64,000 bases of DNA from Aggregatimonas sangjinii (GTDB lineage: Bacteria; Bacteroidota; Bacteroidia; Flavobacteriales; Flavobacteriaceae). The stretch lies in NCBI RefSeq assembly GCF_005943945.1, contig NZ_CP040710.1:2119001-2183000 (forward strand). Direction: 5' to 3'. A program made the translations under genes and the position numbers. The stretch's first letter is position 1, and each line of letters starts with the position of its first letter. This document shows positions 37,731 through 47,856 of the stretch, piece after piece. Under the pieces are notes generated by a model. The model did not search any database. It saw only the letters and a program-made list of their open reading frames with translations, and was not told the origin of the DNA.

Positions 37731-38669
37731 CTAATCAACCCGCGGGATAACCGTAATCGCTCGGAATGACACAGGACCATGATCGCCCTGAATTAAAAAA
37801 GGTCCAGGTTCACCCTCTTTACTATCCAATGCCCCACCAGTTATACCGGGTATATTCTGTTCATTTATGATGGTCTGGCCATTGGCGACGACGGTAACCC
37901 GCCTTCCGATTAGGGTAATGTCGTAAAACTGCCATTCGCCTGCTGGTTTTGCCGCCATTTCATTTGGTATCAAAAAACCATAGACGCCCCCGAACAACAC
38001 GCTGGAGGGATCTTTGCCGAAATCATCGGTAATCTGCACTTCGTACCGTCCCCGCAGATAAAATCCACTATTACTACCTTCCGGGACCTGGAACTCTACA
38101 TGTACCTTAAAATCTTTAAACTCTTTTTCCGACACGAGATTAGCACCAGATTTAGGACTCTTTAAAACACCATCTTCGACAATCCATTGATTTTCTCCAA
38201 GGGCTTTCCATCCGGTTAAATCGCTTCCATTAAACAGTGCGATAGGTTCGCCCCACTTGGGGTCTTCAACATAGATTAATTTAGGCGCTCGGGTAGCCGT
38301 CCAATCGTATTTTTTTCCATCGGTGTAGACCATTGTTCCTTTTAAACCGTCACCATCGCGCATTCCCTCAAATTCCATATCCTGACCTTGCGGTTCCCAT
38401 TGGCGCGGGATGGAAAAACGAAACGTTTCATCATTCAACTTCACTTCCGAAATAGGTCTCGCACTTCCGAAGGCATATACGAACCTGCCGACCAAAGTAT
38501 TTACGCCTGAATGTTTGATTTCTAACCAAGATGGCAATTCTTTGCCTTCCTGAAAAATGACCATATCCCAAGTGCCTTCCAAGCTTTTGGTGTCTTGTGC
38601 GGCAATGGTCGAAAAAACGGTTACAAAAAGTAAAAGCACTACGCCCGACAATTTTGATTTGATGTTCAT
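37731..38669 (-). CDS. DUF1080 (3-keto-disaccharide hydrolase-type) secreted protein
   Basis: A 312-residue exported protein (signal peptide 1-24). The N-terminal part (25-130) is a lipocalin-like beta region (LEGTWDMVIFQEGKELPSWLEI), and residues about 137-310 are a DUF1080 concanavalin-like domain (IALFNGSDLTGWKALG, FKDFKVHVEFQVPEGSNSGFYLRGRYEVQI). DUF1080 proteins are linked to glycoside and 3-keto-sugar cleavage. Divergent from a TAT-exported Gfo/Idh/MocA oxidoreductase, a common partner for 3-keto-glycoside catabolism. A TATATTTA box at 38701-38708 on the minus strand could be its promoter. Confidence 0.82.
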   Translation of the reverse strand: MNIKSKLSGVVLLLFVTVFSTIAAQDTKSLEGTWDMVIFQEGKELPSWLEIKHSGVNTLVGRFVYAFGSARPISEVKLNDETFRFSIPRQWEPQGQDMEFEGMRDGDGLKGTMVYTDGKKYDWTATRAPKLIYVEDPKWGEPIALFNGSDLTGWKALGENQWIVEDGVLKSPKSGANLVSEKEFKDFKVHVEFQVPEGSNSGFYLRGRYEVQITDDFGKDPSSVLFGGVYGFLIPNEMAAKPAGEWQFYDITLIGRRVTVVANGQTIINEQNIPGITGGALDSKEGEPGPFLIQGDHGPVSFRAITVIPRVD

Positions 38670-38851
38670 ATAGCGATAGATTCAAGAATTAAACTAAGGC
38701 TAAATATAGCTAATCTCTAAAATACTATGACAATTTCTGCATAACACGGGGTTAATCAGGTCTAAAACCAATTGAAACCGCAATTTTTGTTAATTTTAGG
38801 AACTTAAGAGGTTTCCGTACCCCTGCGAAAAGAGAAAACAAACCGTACAAC

Positions 38852-40318
38852 ATGGAAAATAAAAAAGTTACTACGGCGAATGCTTCCCGTCGATCATTCC
38901 TTAAAAAAGGAGCCCTTGCCTCCTCTATATTCATTGTACCAAGACATGTGCTTGGGGGCGTAGGCTATATTGCCCCTAGTGATCGGCTCAACCTGGCCGC
39001 CATTGGTGCCGGTGGAAAAGGGAGTAGCGACATTTTTAACGCTTCCGTTAACGGACGTGAAAAAGTGGCCGCCCTGTGTGATGTCGATTTCGGCGGTTCT
39101 GCCAAGAAGTCCGTCGAAAATTTTCCGAAAGCAAAATTGTACGCTGATTTTCGAAGAATGTTGGATGCAGAAAAAGGCATTGATGCCGTGACGATTTCAA
39201 CGCCCGACCATGTGCACGGTCCCGCTGCCGCCTATGCCATGGAACGCGGGATACACGTTTATGTTCAAAAACCGATGACCCATAATATCCGTGAAGCCAG
39301 ATTGCTTACCCAAATGGCCAGAGAGAAAAAAATCGTCACTCAAATGGGGAATCAAGGCGGTTCCAACCCCTTGCTGAACATGGTTCAAAAATGGGTAGAT
39401 GACGACACCATCGGAGCGGTATCGAAGGTGCAGGTGTGGACAAACCGGCCCGTATGGCCTCAAGGGAATGCCATGCAGCAACCCGACCCAAGCTTAAAGC
39501 CGGAATCGCTCGATTGGAATCTTTGGTTGGGGCCCGCCGAGGAAAAACCATATATCCCCAACATGCATCCGTTCAACTGGAGGGGTTGGTGGGATTATGG
39601 CACCGGTGCTTTAGGCGATGTCGGATGCCATTTAATCGATATTCCCTTTAGAACCCTAGGTTTAAAATACCCTACTGATGCGGAATGCAGCGTAGGATCG
39701 GTCTATTCCCAAATGTGGAATGCCGATTACCATCCCGAAGGCTGTCCTGCCTCATCGTTCATCACACTCCATTTCGATGCTACGGAAAAATCGAAATCCC
39801 CGATTGAAATGACGTGGAGCGATGGCGGCATAAGACCATCCCATCCGGACATCATTCCAGCGGACAATGATATTGGTGGGCCGGGAAGTTATAATGGGGT
39901 GATGATCATCGGTGAGAAAGGAATTATATCTACAAATATCAACGACAGTAGTCCCCTGACTCCGAAACTATATTTATACGATGGCACGACGGAGTTTGGA
40001 CCTGAAACCGAACCGAACGATGAACCTGAATACGGTCATCAGCGCAAATGGGTAGACGCCTGCAAGGCTGGTTTTGGAAGTGAGGAACACCTAGGATTGA
40101 CCTCCTCCTTTGATTATGCTGGCCCCATGACCGAAACGGTGCTAATGGGCAACCTCGCCATACGCAGTTATCTCCTTAGAAAAGAAGACGACGAAGGTAA
40201 AATGCAGTTTTTCGGGCGTAAAAAATTGCTATGGGACGGTGAAAATATGCGAATTACCAATTTGGAAGAAGCCAACCAATTCGTAGGAAGAACATACCGC
40301 GAAGGTTGGGAAGTGTAG
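38852..40318 (+). CDS. TAT-exported Gfo/Idh/MocA family oxidoreductase
   Basis: A 488-residue NAD(P)-dependent sugar oxidoreductase. The N-terminus has the twin-arginine motif SRRSFLKKGALASS, so it is exported folded with cofactor. The Rossmann part has LAAIGAGGKGSSD and VTISTPDHVHGPAA; EKPMT is present as QKPMTHNI with the conserved Lys-Pro. Likely acts on glycosides in the periplasm together with the divergent DUF1080 protein. A TAATTTTA box lies about 65 bp upstream. Confidence 0.87.
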   Translation: MENKKVTTANASRRSFLKKGALASSIFIVPRHVLGGVGYIAPSDRLNLAAIGAGGKGSSDIFNASVNGREKVAALCDVDFGGSAKKSVENFPKAKLYADFRRMLDAEKGIDAVTISTPDHVHGPAAAYAMERGIHVYVQKPMTHNIREARLLTQMAREKKIVTQMGNQGGSNPLLNMVQKWVDDDTIGAVSKVQVWTNRPVWPQGNAMQQPDPSLKPESLDWNLWLGPAEEKPYIPNMHPFNWRGWWDYGTGALGDVGCHLIDIPFRTLGLKYPTDAECSVGSVYSQMWNADYHPEGCPASSFITLHFDATEKSKSPIEMTWSDGGIRPSHPDIIPADNDIGGPGSYNGVMIIGEKGIISTNINDSSPLTPKLYLYDGTTEFGPETEPNDEPEYGHQRKWVDACKAGFGSEEHLGLTSSFDYAGPMTETVLMGNLAIRSYLLRKEDDEGKMQFFGRKKLLWDGENMRITNLEEANQFVGRTYREGWEV

Positions 40319-40394
40319 CCTTTTGATTGATTTCCTAAAATTGTTCGACACAATTTGGTGTTGCCCTTGATAGATGGCAACATCCTATTAAACG

Positions 40395-40850
40395 TCAATC
40401 ACAATTCTCGGTTCTCCTGGTGTCGATGAGGTAAACGATTTTCCAATCCTTTCCGAATTTCACCAACTGAAAAGAATTTACCCCACAATGGTGAAAGGCA
40501 TCACCAATCCAGAATTCATAAGGGGTCCACGCATTTGCCATTTCGCCATCGACCTGGATTGAAAAGGATTTTAATTTCTCTTCAAACTTTGTGGTTTTGG
40601 GAATGCTTGCAATTCTGACAAGAAAGTCGGCATACGGCATAGTCTGTACCACCGTGTTTCCTATCGAGTCTTGCGAAATGGTTTGCATGGTAATCATATC
40701 GGCCGCAGTTGTCCTTAGGCCAAGAGTGTCTTGTTGGTGAAAATGTTCAAAAAAAGATTCTATTGTGCGTTGAACGGCTGCCTCTTCAGCATCCTGCGCG
40801 ACCGCAATAGTAGACCACACCAATATCATAATCAAGGATATACGCTTCAT
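40395..40850 (-). CDS. NTF2/SnoaL-like exported protein
   Basis: A 151-residue protein with a signal peptide (1-18) and an NTF2-like cone fold: helical AAVQRTIESFFEHFHQQDTLGLRTTAADMI followed by the curved sheet ending FQLVKFGKDWKIVYLIDTRR. The family includes hydrolases and isomerases, but no catalytic pattern is evident. Function unknown. A 7-bp stem hairpin (TGTTGCC/GGCAACA) is present at about 40361-40384 beyond its stop. Confidence 0.7.
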   Translation of the reverse strand: MKRISLIMILVWSTIAVAQDAEEAAVQRTIESFFEHFHQQDTLGLRTTAADMITMQTISQDSIGNTVVQTMPYADFLVRIASIPKTTKFEEKLKSFSIQVDGEMANAWTPYEFWIGDAFHHCGVNSFQLVKFGKDWKIVYLIDTRRTENCD

Positions 40851-40950
40851 ATCGCTGTTTTTTCAAATGTATTGAAAATATGAAGACTTTGAACTTCGAA
40901 CTCTGAAACAGAACATTTTCCTTACTTTTAACGCACCAAAATAAACATAC

Positions 40951-41769
40951 ATGTCAACTGCCAAGAAAGAATACAAAAGGGTTACCGTAAAATCGCTGGT
41001 CGATATGAAGAAGAATGGAGAGAAGATCTCCATGCTTACCGCCTACGATTACTCCATGGCGAAAATTGTCGACTCTGCAAACGTAGATGTCATTCTCGTT
41101 GGGGACTCCGCCAGTAACGTAATGGCGGGCCATGAAACGACCCTTCCCATTACCCTAGATCAGATGATCTATCATGCCGCCTCGGTCATCCGAGCCGTAG
41201 ATCGTGCTTTGGTCGTTGTCGATATTCCTTTCGGAAGTTACCAAAGCGACCCTAAGGAGGCCTTACGCTCCGCAATCCGGATTATGAAAGAAAGTGGGGC
41301 CCATGCCGTAAAACTCGAAGGGGGCGTTGAGATAAAGGAGTCTGTAAAAAGAATTTTAAACGCCGGTATTCCGGTCATGGGGCATTTAGGCCTTACCCCA
41401 CAAAGCATCTATAAATTCGGCACGTACACGGTTCGTGCAAAAGAAGAGGAAGAGGCCGAAAAACTTATGGAAGATGCCAAGTTATTGGAAAAATTGGGGT
41501 GTTTCGGGATAGTACTCGAAAAGATACCAGCAGATCTGACCAAGAAAGTTTCGGAAAGTATCTCCATCCCGACCATTGGTATTGGTGGTGGCAAATATGC
41601 TGACGGCCAGGTGCTGGTCATTCATGATTTATTGGGAATGACGCATGAATTCAATCCCCGTTTTTTACGTCGTTATATGAATTTGTACGAAGATATGGGA
41701 AAGGCGATTTCTGACTATGTAAGCGATGTAAAGAAGAAAGATTTCCCAAGTGACGACGAACAATATTAA
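40951..41769 (+). CDS. panB: 3-methyl-2-oxobutanoate hydroxymethyltransferase
   Basis: A 272-residue enzyme of pantothenate and CoA synthesis that adds a hydroxymethyl group from methylene-THF to 2-oxoisovalerate. Metal and substrate signatures are seen: [59 protein letters not shown] and [22 protein letters not shown]. Complete length. lspA begins 71 bp downstream and may be cotranscribed. Confidence 0.95.
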   Translation: MSTAKKEYKRVTVKSLVDMKKNGEKISMLTAYDYSMAKIVDSANVDVILVGDSASNVMAGHETTLPITLDQMIYHAASVIRAVDRALVVVDIPFGSYQSDPKEALRSAIRIMKESGAHAVKLEGGVEIKESVKRILNAGIPVMGHLGLTPQSIYKFGTYTVRAKEEEEAEKLMEDAKLLEKLGCFGIVLEKIPADLTKKVSESISIPTIGIGGGKYADGQVLVIHDLLGMTHEFNPRFLRRYMNLYEDMGKAISDYVSDVKKKDFPSDDEQY

Positions 41770-41840
41770 ATCGCCGTTTTCGACATGATTAAAAGGTCTA
41801 TAACCTTTAGCCACTATACGAGAAATTTAAAACTATCGAA

Positions 41841-42323
41841 TTGCTAAAACGAATTACTATAGTATTTTTAGTGTTGCTCAACATCGGTTGTGATCAAATC
41901 TCAAAAGAACTGGTGCGCAAAAATGTAGATAGCAGCGAATACATACAGGTTATAGGCGATAATTTTATTATGACCAATGTAGAGAATACCGGTGCCATGC
42001 TGGGTTTCGGGGATAACTTCCCCCCTATTATCAAAAATGTTTTTCTAAAGGCACTCCCGGTTCTCGTGCTCTTCATTTTGCTGTTCAGGATATTGCAAAA
42101 AAAACAAATGAATATTTGGTTGATTACCGCCTTTGCTTTTGTTATCGGCGGTGGTGTAGGTAATCTTATCGACCGTATCGCCTACGGGTCGGTTACCGAC
42201 TTCTTTCAAATAAAGCTCGGATTCTTTAAAACCGGCATCTTTAATATGGCCGATGTATCGGTAACTTTGGGCGCACTATTGATTCTATTTCTTTCACTCC
42301 GGTATAAAAAGCTCGAATTCTGA
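41841..42323 (+). CDS. lspA: lipoprotein signal peptidase (signal peptidase II)
   Basis: A 160-residue inner membrane aspartyl protease that removes signal peptides from prolipoproteins, fitting the many lipoproteins here. Four membrane helices. The catalytic aspartates are in GNLIDRIAYGSVTDFF and FNMADVSVTLG; CDQISKELVR and NTGAMLGFG are also conserved. No ATG is available: the frame opens at 41811 after a stop, and TTG 41841 gives a normal N-terminus. Confidence 0.93.
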   Translation: MLKRITIVFLVLLNIGCDQISKELVRKNVDSSEYIQVIGDNFIMTNVENTGAMLGFGDNFPPIIKNVFLKALPVLVLFILLFRILQKKQMNIWLITAFAFVIGGGVGNLIDRIAYGSVTDFFQIKLGFFKTGIFNMADVSVTLGALLILFLSLRYKKLEF

Positions 42324-43073
42324 TTTTACCTAATTCTCGATTCCCTTAAAACACGTACTATCCAAACAAAAAATCAGTCAAAAACAAAATATTCAACCCC
42401 GGATAACCTTCTGGTCATTCATGAGGACAATCATTTGATCGTCGTCAATAAGCGGGCAGGCGATATCGTACAGGGCGATAAAACCGGTGACATGCCCTTA
42501 AGCGAGGTCGTGAAGGAGTACATTAAGCGGAAATACAACAAACCCGGTAAGGTGTACGTGGGTGTTGCCCACCGGTTGGATAGGCCTACCACGGGCATTG
42601 TAGTCTTCGCCAAGACTTCAAAGGCACTGCCTCGTCTCAACAAACTTTTTGCGGAAAAAAAAGCGGAAAAAACCTATTGGGCCATCGTAAAAAATCCGCC
42701 ACCGGAACAAAGTGCAAATCTGGTGCATTGGTTAAAACGGAATCCCAAACAGAACAAATCATATGCCCATAGCAAGGAAGTGACGGACAGTAAAAAAGCT
42801 ATTTTAAACTATGAAATAATCAAAAAGCTCGATTCGTATTTTCTGTTGGAAGTAGGTCTAATAACGGGTAGGCATCACCAAATACGGGCACAACTGTCCG
42901 CAATTGGCTCCCCGATCAAAGGCGATTTGAAATATGGGTTTGACCGCAGTAACAAAGATGGAAGTATTCATTTGCACGCACGTAGCCTATCTTTTATACA
43001 TCCGGTAAAAAAAGAACCGTTGCAGTTCATCGCAGAACTTCCAAAAGACCCAGTTTGGAACGCTTGTTGCTAA
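42324..43073 (+). CDS. RluA-family pseudouridine synthase (non-canonical start)
   Basis: A pseudouridine synthase of the RluA group with catalytic Asp in AHRLDRPTTG, plus AEKTYWAIV and ITGRHHQIRAQL. Coding similarity starts well before the first usual start codon (TTG 42435): the in-frame residues NLLVIHEDNHLIVVNKRAGD form the first conserved strand. The frame is open back to the lspA stop at 42321-42323, in the same frame, with no ATG, GTG or TTG; ATC 42360, CTG 42411 and ATT 42417 are the choices. The start given is the edge of the open frame, not a proven start. Confidence 0.78.
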   Translation, partial: FYLILDSLKTRTIQTKNQSKTKYSTPDNLLVIHEDNHLIVVNKRAGDIVQGDKTGDMPLSEVVKEYIKRKYNKPGKVYVGVAHRLDRPTTGIVVFAKTSKALPRLNKLFAEKKAEKTYWAIVKNPPPEQSANLVHWLKRNPKQNKSYAHSKEVTDSKKAILNYEIIKKLDSYFLLEVGLITGRHHQIRAQLSAIGSPIKGDLKYGFDRSNKDGSIHLHARSLSFIHPVKKEPLQFIAELPKDPVWNACC

Positions 43074-43124
43074 TTTTAGTACATTGAACCTCTTTTGAGT
43101 CAATTTTTTAAGCCTAAGAACATT

Positions 43125-43664
43125 ATGAAAAAAATACTTTTCCTTCTAGCGATCGCCATAGTCAGCTCTTGTAGCAGCTACAATTCCATTGACAGTTTTT
43201 ACAATGCGCATAAAAATGACGACCAAGTCACGGCAGTACGCGTACCCCGTTTTATGCTCTCGCTTTTGGGGAATATTTCACCGGAAATGAAATCCCTTAT
43301 TGGGAACACCAAAGACTTGCGTTACATGCAATTCCCAAGTGCCACTCCGGAGCGCACGCGATATTTGAACCAACAAATGAACGGCATAACCGGCAGCTCC
43401 TTTCTCGAAGTATATCGCAAAAATGACAATTTAAATCGCAATGTCGTGTCTATTCGTGAAAAGAGGGATGTTGTCAAAGAAATACTCATTTACAACAATA
43501 ACACCGCTCGAGGTTCTTTTCTCTACTTCAAGGGTAATTTTGATCCGGTTAAAGTACGTGAAATGGCCAATAATGAGGAGTTTCGGGAATTGGGGGACGG
43601 ACTCATAAATCAGTACGATATTGGTACTCCAAAAGAAGAACCCAAAAGCCCTGATGGCGACTAA
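43125..43664 (+). CDS. DUF4252 lipoprotein
   Basis: A 179-residue predicted lipoprotein starting MKKILFLLAIAIVSSC, with Cys16 as the lipid anchor. The body matches the DUF4252 family of Bacteroidota, recognised from the SFYNAHKNDDQVTAVRVPRFM opening and the following helix. I prefer ATG 43125 over the upstream start at 43095 because it gives a proper signal sequence. Function unknown; periplasmic face of a membrane. Confidence 0.75.
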   Translation: MKKILFLLAIAIVSSCSSYNSIDSFYNAHKNDDQVTAVRVPRFMLSLLGNISPEMKSLIGNTKDLRYMQFPSATPERTRYLNQQMNGITGSSFLEVYRKNDNLNRNVVSIREKRDVVKEILIYNNNTARGSFLYFKGNFDPVKVREMANNEEFRELGDGLINQYDIGTPKEEPKSPDGD

Positions 43665-43672
43665 GAAAATAT

Positions 43673-45217
43673 TTACCGTGCGTTGGCCATTGCCTTTTCC
43701 CGTATGATTTGTCCAACCGGCTTATTTTGCAGATGGCTTTCGAGCCACGACAGGATATCCAAATATAAAAATGCCCGTTTTTCGTACGGGTGGTCTTCGT
43801 ACTTCTTGAGTTCGGTATGCAGTTTTTGAAACTCGCTACGCAACTGATCGGGGTAGATATTACCGAGGTTTCGCAGGAATTTGATCATTTCTTTCTGCAC
43901 GGCGTGCAAGTCGTTCATTTTTAAAAGAAATTTGTAAGTACTCTTCAATTGCACTTCTAAATGATAGTCCATACCGGCCTCATAGTGGGCAACCAAGCTT
44001 AAGACCCGGGCAAAACACATCAGGTCTTCCCGCATTTTCAGATTCTTATTGGAAATGATTTTTTTCAAGTATAGAATGCAGTTTTTGTTGTCACCGTTAC
44101 CGAAGTAAAGGCAAGCGATCTTATAGTAAAGTACCATGATGTGGTGCGCATCAATACGGTCTTTGTGCTTGTTGATGCCGTATTCTACAATCTTGACCAA
44201 ATAAAGTCCTTTATGAAAAGTTCCTTCCATAAAGTGCAGATTTAACTTATTGGCATTCAAATAAAGAAAAACAAGTGAGTTGATGTTATCGTTCTTCGGG
44301 AAGGCTTTGGTAGCCACTATGGTCTCAAGACGTTCTAAAGTTTGTCGAAACTGAGAACTGTACTGAAGTAGAAACAACGATTCCAACAGATAGTGATTTC
44401 CTTTTAGAAAGAAAACCGGATTCTGCTGTATTTGCTCCTCTTGGTCATAGAAAAGTGCTACCCATTTAGTAGCGTATTTATAGGAAGAAAGGAAATCCTG
44501 CACTAAAAAACTATACCATAAGTGGGCTTTATAGAGCCATAATTTTTCCCGAAATCCTAAATCCTTTAGATTATATTTTGGCAGATGACTCTCAAAGTAT
44601 TCCTTTACGCGTTGCGAATCAGCATCATCCTGAACATAGCCTACTTTGAGCATGATACCATATAGCTGCAGGGAAAGGTTGGAGAGCTTACTGGTCATAA
44701 CGTTAAGTGCAGAAAGTTCTTTCGCTTGAATGGCCAGTTCATCGGCCCGGTGCGGTATACTTCTGGTAATATACTGAGTCTCGATTATCTTTTCAAGTTC
44801 CACGATTTCATAGGCAATGTTCTTCTCTTGATTTTCGATGGCAATCGCTTTGGCCTTATCCAAAATCTTCAAACTCTGTTTATATAAGCCTTTTTGATAA
44901 AGAATCGTAGCAAAATCCAGTTGCTCGCGAATCTGTACACGCAAATTCTGATTTACCGGATTTAATCTCAAGCTTACTAAGATTTGCTTGTAGAGATGTG
45001 CCTTTAGATTGGAAAGCTGTGCCTTTTTTACGATTCCCGTATCGAGAATTACCTTCTCGTCATACTTCTTAACCTTGTCCAGCAAATTAAAAAGCGCAAG
45101 GAATTTGGCATCGGTGTTCACGCCCAAGCGACCCACATAAAGTTTGAACTGGCGCTTTTCAGATTTGGAAAGCGATTTCACCAATACAAAAAGAGAGTCT
45201 CTATGGGTCGTTGTCAT
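43673..45217 (-). CDS. large helical-repeat protein of unknown function
   Basis: A 514-residue cytoplasmic protein with no signal peptide. It is all-helical, with TPR-like spacing (QLDFATILYQKGLYKQSLKILDKAKAIAIE and later repeats). The first 90 residues (LFVLVKSLSKSEKRQFKLYVGR) look conserved in Flavobacteria by memory, but I know no function. It ends 8 bp from the convergent DUF4252 gene. Confidence 0.62.
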   Translation of the reverse strand: MTTTHRDSLFVLVKSLSKSEKRQFKLYVGRLGVNTDAKFLALFNLLDKVKKYDEKVILDTGIVKKAQLSNLKAHLYKQILVSLRLNPVNQNLRVQIREQLDFATILYQKGLYKQSLKILDKAKAIAIENQEKNIAYEIVELEKIIETQYITRSIPHRADELAIQAKELSALNVMTSKLSNLSLQLYGIMLKVGYVQDDADSQRVKEYFESHLPKYNLKDLGFREKLWLYKAHLWYSFLVQDFLSSYKYATKWVALFYDQEEQIQQNPVFFLKGNHYLLESLFLLQYSSQFRQTLERLETIVATKAFPKNDNINSLVFLYLNANKLNLHFMEGTFHKGLYLVKIVEYGINKHKDRIDAHHIMVLYYKIACLYFGNGDNKNCILYLKKIISNKNLKMREDLMCFARVLSLVAHYEAGMDYHLEVQLKSTYKFLLKMNDLHAVQKEMIKFLRNLGNIYPDQLRSEFQKLHTELKKYEDHPYEKRAFLYLDILSWLESHLQNKPVGQIIREKAMANAR

Positions 45218-45364
45218 CGTAATAAATAGTGCTTAAAGTGCTGTAGATAAGTTAATTGAAATACCCCTGTTGCTATTAAGCGTTGTAATTGTTTTTTTGT
45301 AAATTCGAAAGCTGTATCCATTGCTGTTATCTTAGCTATGGGCAACTAAAACTACATAAAAATA

Positions 45365-46537
45365 ATGAGCAAAGATAAGGTAGATATTTTTGATACTACG
45401 CTGAGAGATGGTGAGCAAGTACCTGGTTGCAAATTGGAAACAAAGCAAAAATTGACGATTGCGGAGCGATTGGACAATTTGGGGGTTGATATTATCGAAG
45501 CTGGTTTTCCAGTATCTAGCCCAGGGGATTTCAAGTCGGTTTCAGAAATTGGGAAATTGGTGAAAAATGCAGCTGTTTGCGGTCTTACCCGAGCTGTAAA
45601 AAAAGATATCGAAGTAGCTGCCGAAGCCCTAAAATACGCCAAAAGACCAAGAATACATACGGGAATAGGTACTTCGGACTCCCATATCAAACACAAATTT
45701 AATTCAAATAGGGAAGCCATCATAGAGCGTGCGGTCGAAGCGGTTGCTTATGCAAAGACTTTTGTGGAAGATGTTGAATTTTATGCCGAAGACGCCGGTC
45801 GAACCGATAACGAATTTTTAGCCCGAGTTTGCTCGGCTGTTGTGAAAGCGGGCGCCACTGTTTTGAATATTCCCGATACCACGGGATATTGTCTTCCGGA
45901 AGAATACGGGGCCAAAATCAAGTACCTGAAAGAAAATGTAAAGGATATTCACAAAGCCACCCTTTCGTGCCATTGCCACAATGACCTTGGGCTTGCCACC
46001 GCAAATTCGATTGCCGGAGCCATCAACGGGGCACGGCAAATTGAATGTACCATCAATGGTATCGGCGAGCGCGCAGGAAATACGTCGCTTGAGGAGGTGG
46101 TTATGGTATTACGACAGCATCCGACCCTGAACCTTGACACCAACATCAACAGTAAGTTGTTGTACAATACAAGTCAAATGGTTTCCCAAGAAATGGGTAT
46201 GATGGTACAACCCAACAAAGCAATAGTCGGTGCCAATGCCTTTGCACATAGCTCAGGCATTCATCAAGATGGGGTAATAAAAAATAGGGAGACGTACGAA
46301 ATCATAGACCCGGCCGATGTCGGGGTAAATGCCTCTTCCATTGTCCTTACGGCTAGGAGTGGCCGTGCCGCACTGGCGTACCGCGCCAAACTAGTCGGAT
46401 ACGAATTGACGAAGCTGCAACTGGATGAAGTGTACCAGGAGTTTCTCAAGTATGCCGACAATAAAAAAGAGGTTTTCGATGAGGACATTCATGAGATTAT
46501 AGATTCTTCTGCCATAAACATCCAAAGTGTTCCCTAA
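45365..46537 (+). CDS. leuA: 2-isopropylmalate synthase (short form)
   Basis: A 390-residue DRE-TIM metallolyase: [12 protein letters not shown] at the N-terminus, then [14 protein letters not shown] and SGIHQDGV. It joins acetyl-CoA and 2-oxoisovalerate in leucine synthesis. It lacks the C-terminal LeuA allosteric domain found in 510-residue enzymes, which is usual for this lineage, so classic leucine feedback at that domain is absent. A homocitrate or citramalate synthase role is the alternative, less likely next to leuB. The stop overlaps the leuB ATG by one base. Confidence 0.87.
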   Translation: MSKDKVDIFDTTLRDGEQVPGCKLETKQKLTIAERLDNLGVDIIEAGFPVSSPGDFKSVSEIGKLVKNAAVCGLTRAVKKDIEVAAEALKYAKRPRIHTGIGTSDSHIKHKFNSNREAIIERAVEAVAYAKTFVEDVEFYAEDAGRTDNEFLARVCSAVVKAGATVLNIPDTTGYCLPEEYGAKIKYLKENVKDIHKATLSCHCHNDLGLATANSIAGAINGARQIECTINGIGERAGNTSLEEVVMVLRQHPTLNLDTNINSKLLYNTSQMVSQEMGMMVQPNKAIVGANAFAHSSGIHQDGVIKNRETYEIIDPADVGVNASSIVLTARSGRAALAYRAKLVGYELTKLQLDEVYQEFLKYADNKKEVFDEDIHEIIDSSAINIQSVP

Positions 46538-47652
46538 TGAAATTGCGAATCGCTATTTTAGGAGGTGACGGTGTAGGCCCCGAAGTAATGGCCCAAGCGG
46601 TCAAATGTTTAAAAGCCATAGGTGAAACCTTCAACCATGATTTCCGTTTTACAAATGCCCTAATTGGTAATACGGCCATACGGGAAACCGGGAATTCCCT
46701 CCCTTTAAAAACCTTGGAAGTCTGTGCAAATTCAGATGCTATTCTGCTCGGTGCGCTTGAGAAAACAGCCGAGGATTCAAGAGACGATAATGATGCGCAA
46801 CCTCAAGAAAGTTTAGGACGTTTGCGAAAAGAGCTCGGACTGTTCGCCAACATACGGCCGGTAAAACTATTTCCGGGGATTACCGCGAACTCTCCTTTTT
46901 CCAAAAATCTTGCTGACAAGGTAGATTTTCATATCTACAGAGAGCAATTGGGGGGACTTTATAATGGCGAGGGTCATTTGAAAGAATCCGGCAGTGCTAC
47001 GGATAGTTGTACCTATACCGAAAAAGAAATCAGTCGTATTGCCCATCTGGCTTTCAAAGCCGCCAAAAGACGCCGAAAAAAAGTAACTCTGGTAGACAAA
47101 GCCAATATTTTAGATACCTCTAAACTCTGGCGAACTGTCGTGACCGAGATTGCCGGTAGCTATCCCGAAGTTAATTTAGAATGTTTGGAGATAGACAATG
47201 CCGTTGTAAAATTGACATTAGACCCTTCTAATTTCGATATTATTCTGGCCGATGCCATGTTCGGCGATGTTATTTCGGGTCAGGGTAGTATCCTTTTGGG
47301 TGCACAAGGGCTGTTACCTTCGGCATCACTTGGTGAGTACCACTGTATGTTCAAACCAACCCATGGGGCGTTTTCAAAAGAAAAAGGGAAGAACTCCATC
47401 AACCCGATAGCTTCGATTTTTTGTGTTATTATGCTTTTGGAGAAATTCGGCCTGAAAGAAGAGGCTAACGCCGTATTCGCTTCAGTCCGAAAGGCTTTTA
47501 AGAAAAAAGTAGTCGTTCCCGATGTATTGGGAAGCCGTAAATACGGTACGGACTACGTAGGTGATTTTATTGCGGACAACATTACCGATTCCGATTCCAA
47601 TCTGAACATCAACGATGAGAATATAGGCTTGGGAAAATCGACTATTATTTAA
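46537..47652 (+). CDS. leuB: 3-isopropylmalate dehydrogenase
   Basis: A 371-residue NAD-dependent beta-decarboxylating dehydrogenase following LeuA in leucine synthesis. GDGVGPEVMAQA opens the protein; LRKELGLFANIRPVK, DKANILDTSKLWR, ILADAMFGDVISGQGSILLGAQGLLPSASLG and PTHGAF are the substrate- and NAD-binding segments. TAATG overlap with leuA. leuC and leuD are not in the window. Confidence 0.93.
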   Translation: MKLRIAILGGDGVGPEVMAQAVKCLKAIGETFNHDFRFTNALIGNTAIRETGNSLPLKTLEVCANSDAILLGALEKTAEDSRDDNDAQPQESLGRLRKELGLFANIRPVKLFPGITANSPFSKNLADKVDFHIYREQLGGLYNGEGHLKESGSATDSCTYTEKEISRIAHLAFKAAKRRRKKVTLVDKANILDTSKLWRTVVTEIAGSYPEVNLECLEIDNAVVKLTLDPSNFDIILADAMFGDVISGQGSILLGAQGLLPSASLGEYHCMFKPTHGAFSKEKGKNSINPIASIFCVIMLLEKFGLKEEANAVFASVRKAFKKKVVVPDVLGSRKYGTDYVGDFIADNITDSDSNLNINDENIGLGKSTII

Positions 47653-47856
47653 AAGGCAAAAATACAAACTCCTCCAGTTTCTTTCATATCTCGCGGTTGC
47701 CCATCCAATTGAAATATCTACGAAAAAAGATAGGTTTAGTGAAACATCACCTGCGCGGAAGGCAGGCAATTTCAAATCGATATATCATAGTAGGTAGTTA
47801 TGTTTTGGGAAACCGGGCGCAGCGAAGGCAAGCGTCATTTTAAAAATGGAAATAGC

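Noticed and set aside
45261-45310. GTTGCTATT and GTTGTAATT before leuA resembled the LytTR repeats
   Set aside because: They are 13 bp apart, not 21, and no third copy keeps the period.
45365-47652. leuAB without leuCD as a sign of a broken pathway
   Set aside because: leuCD may lie outside the window; short LeuA is usual in this lineage.
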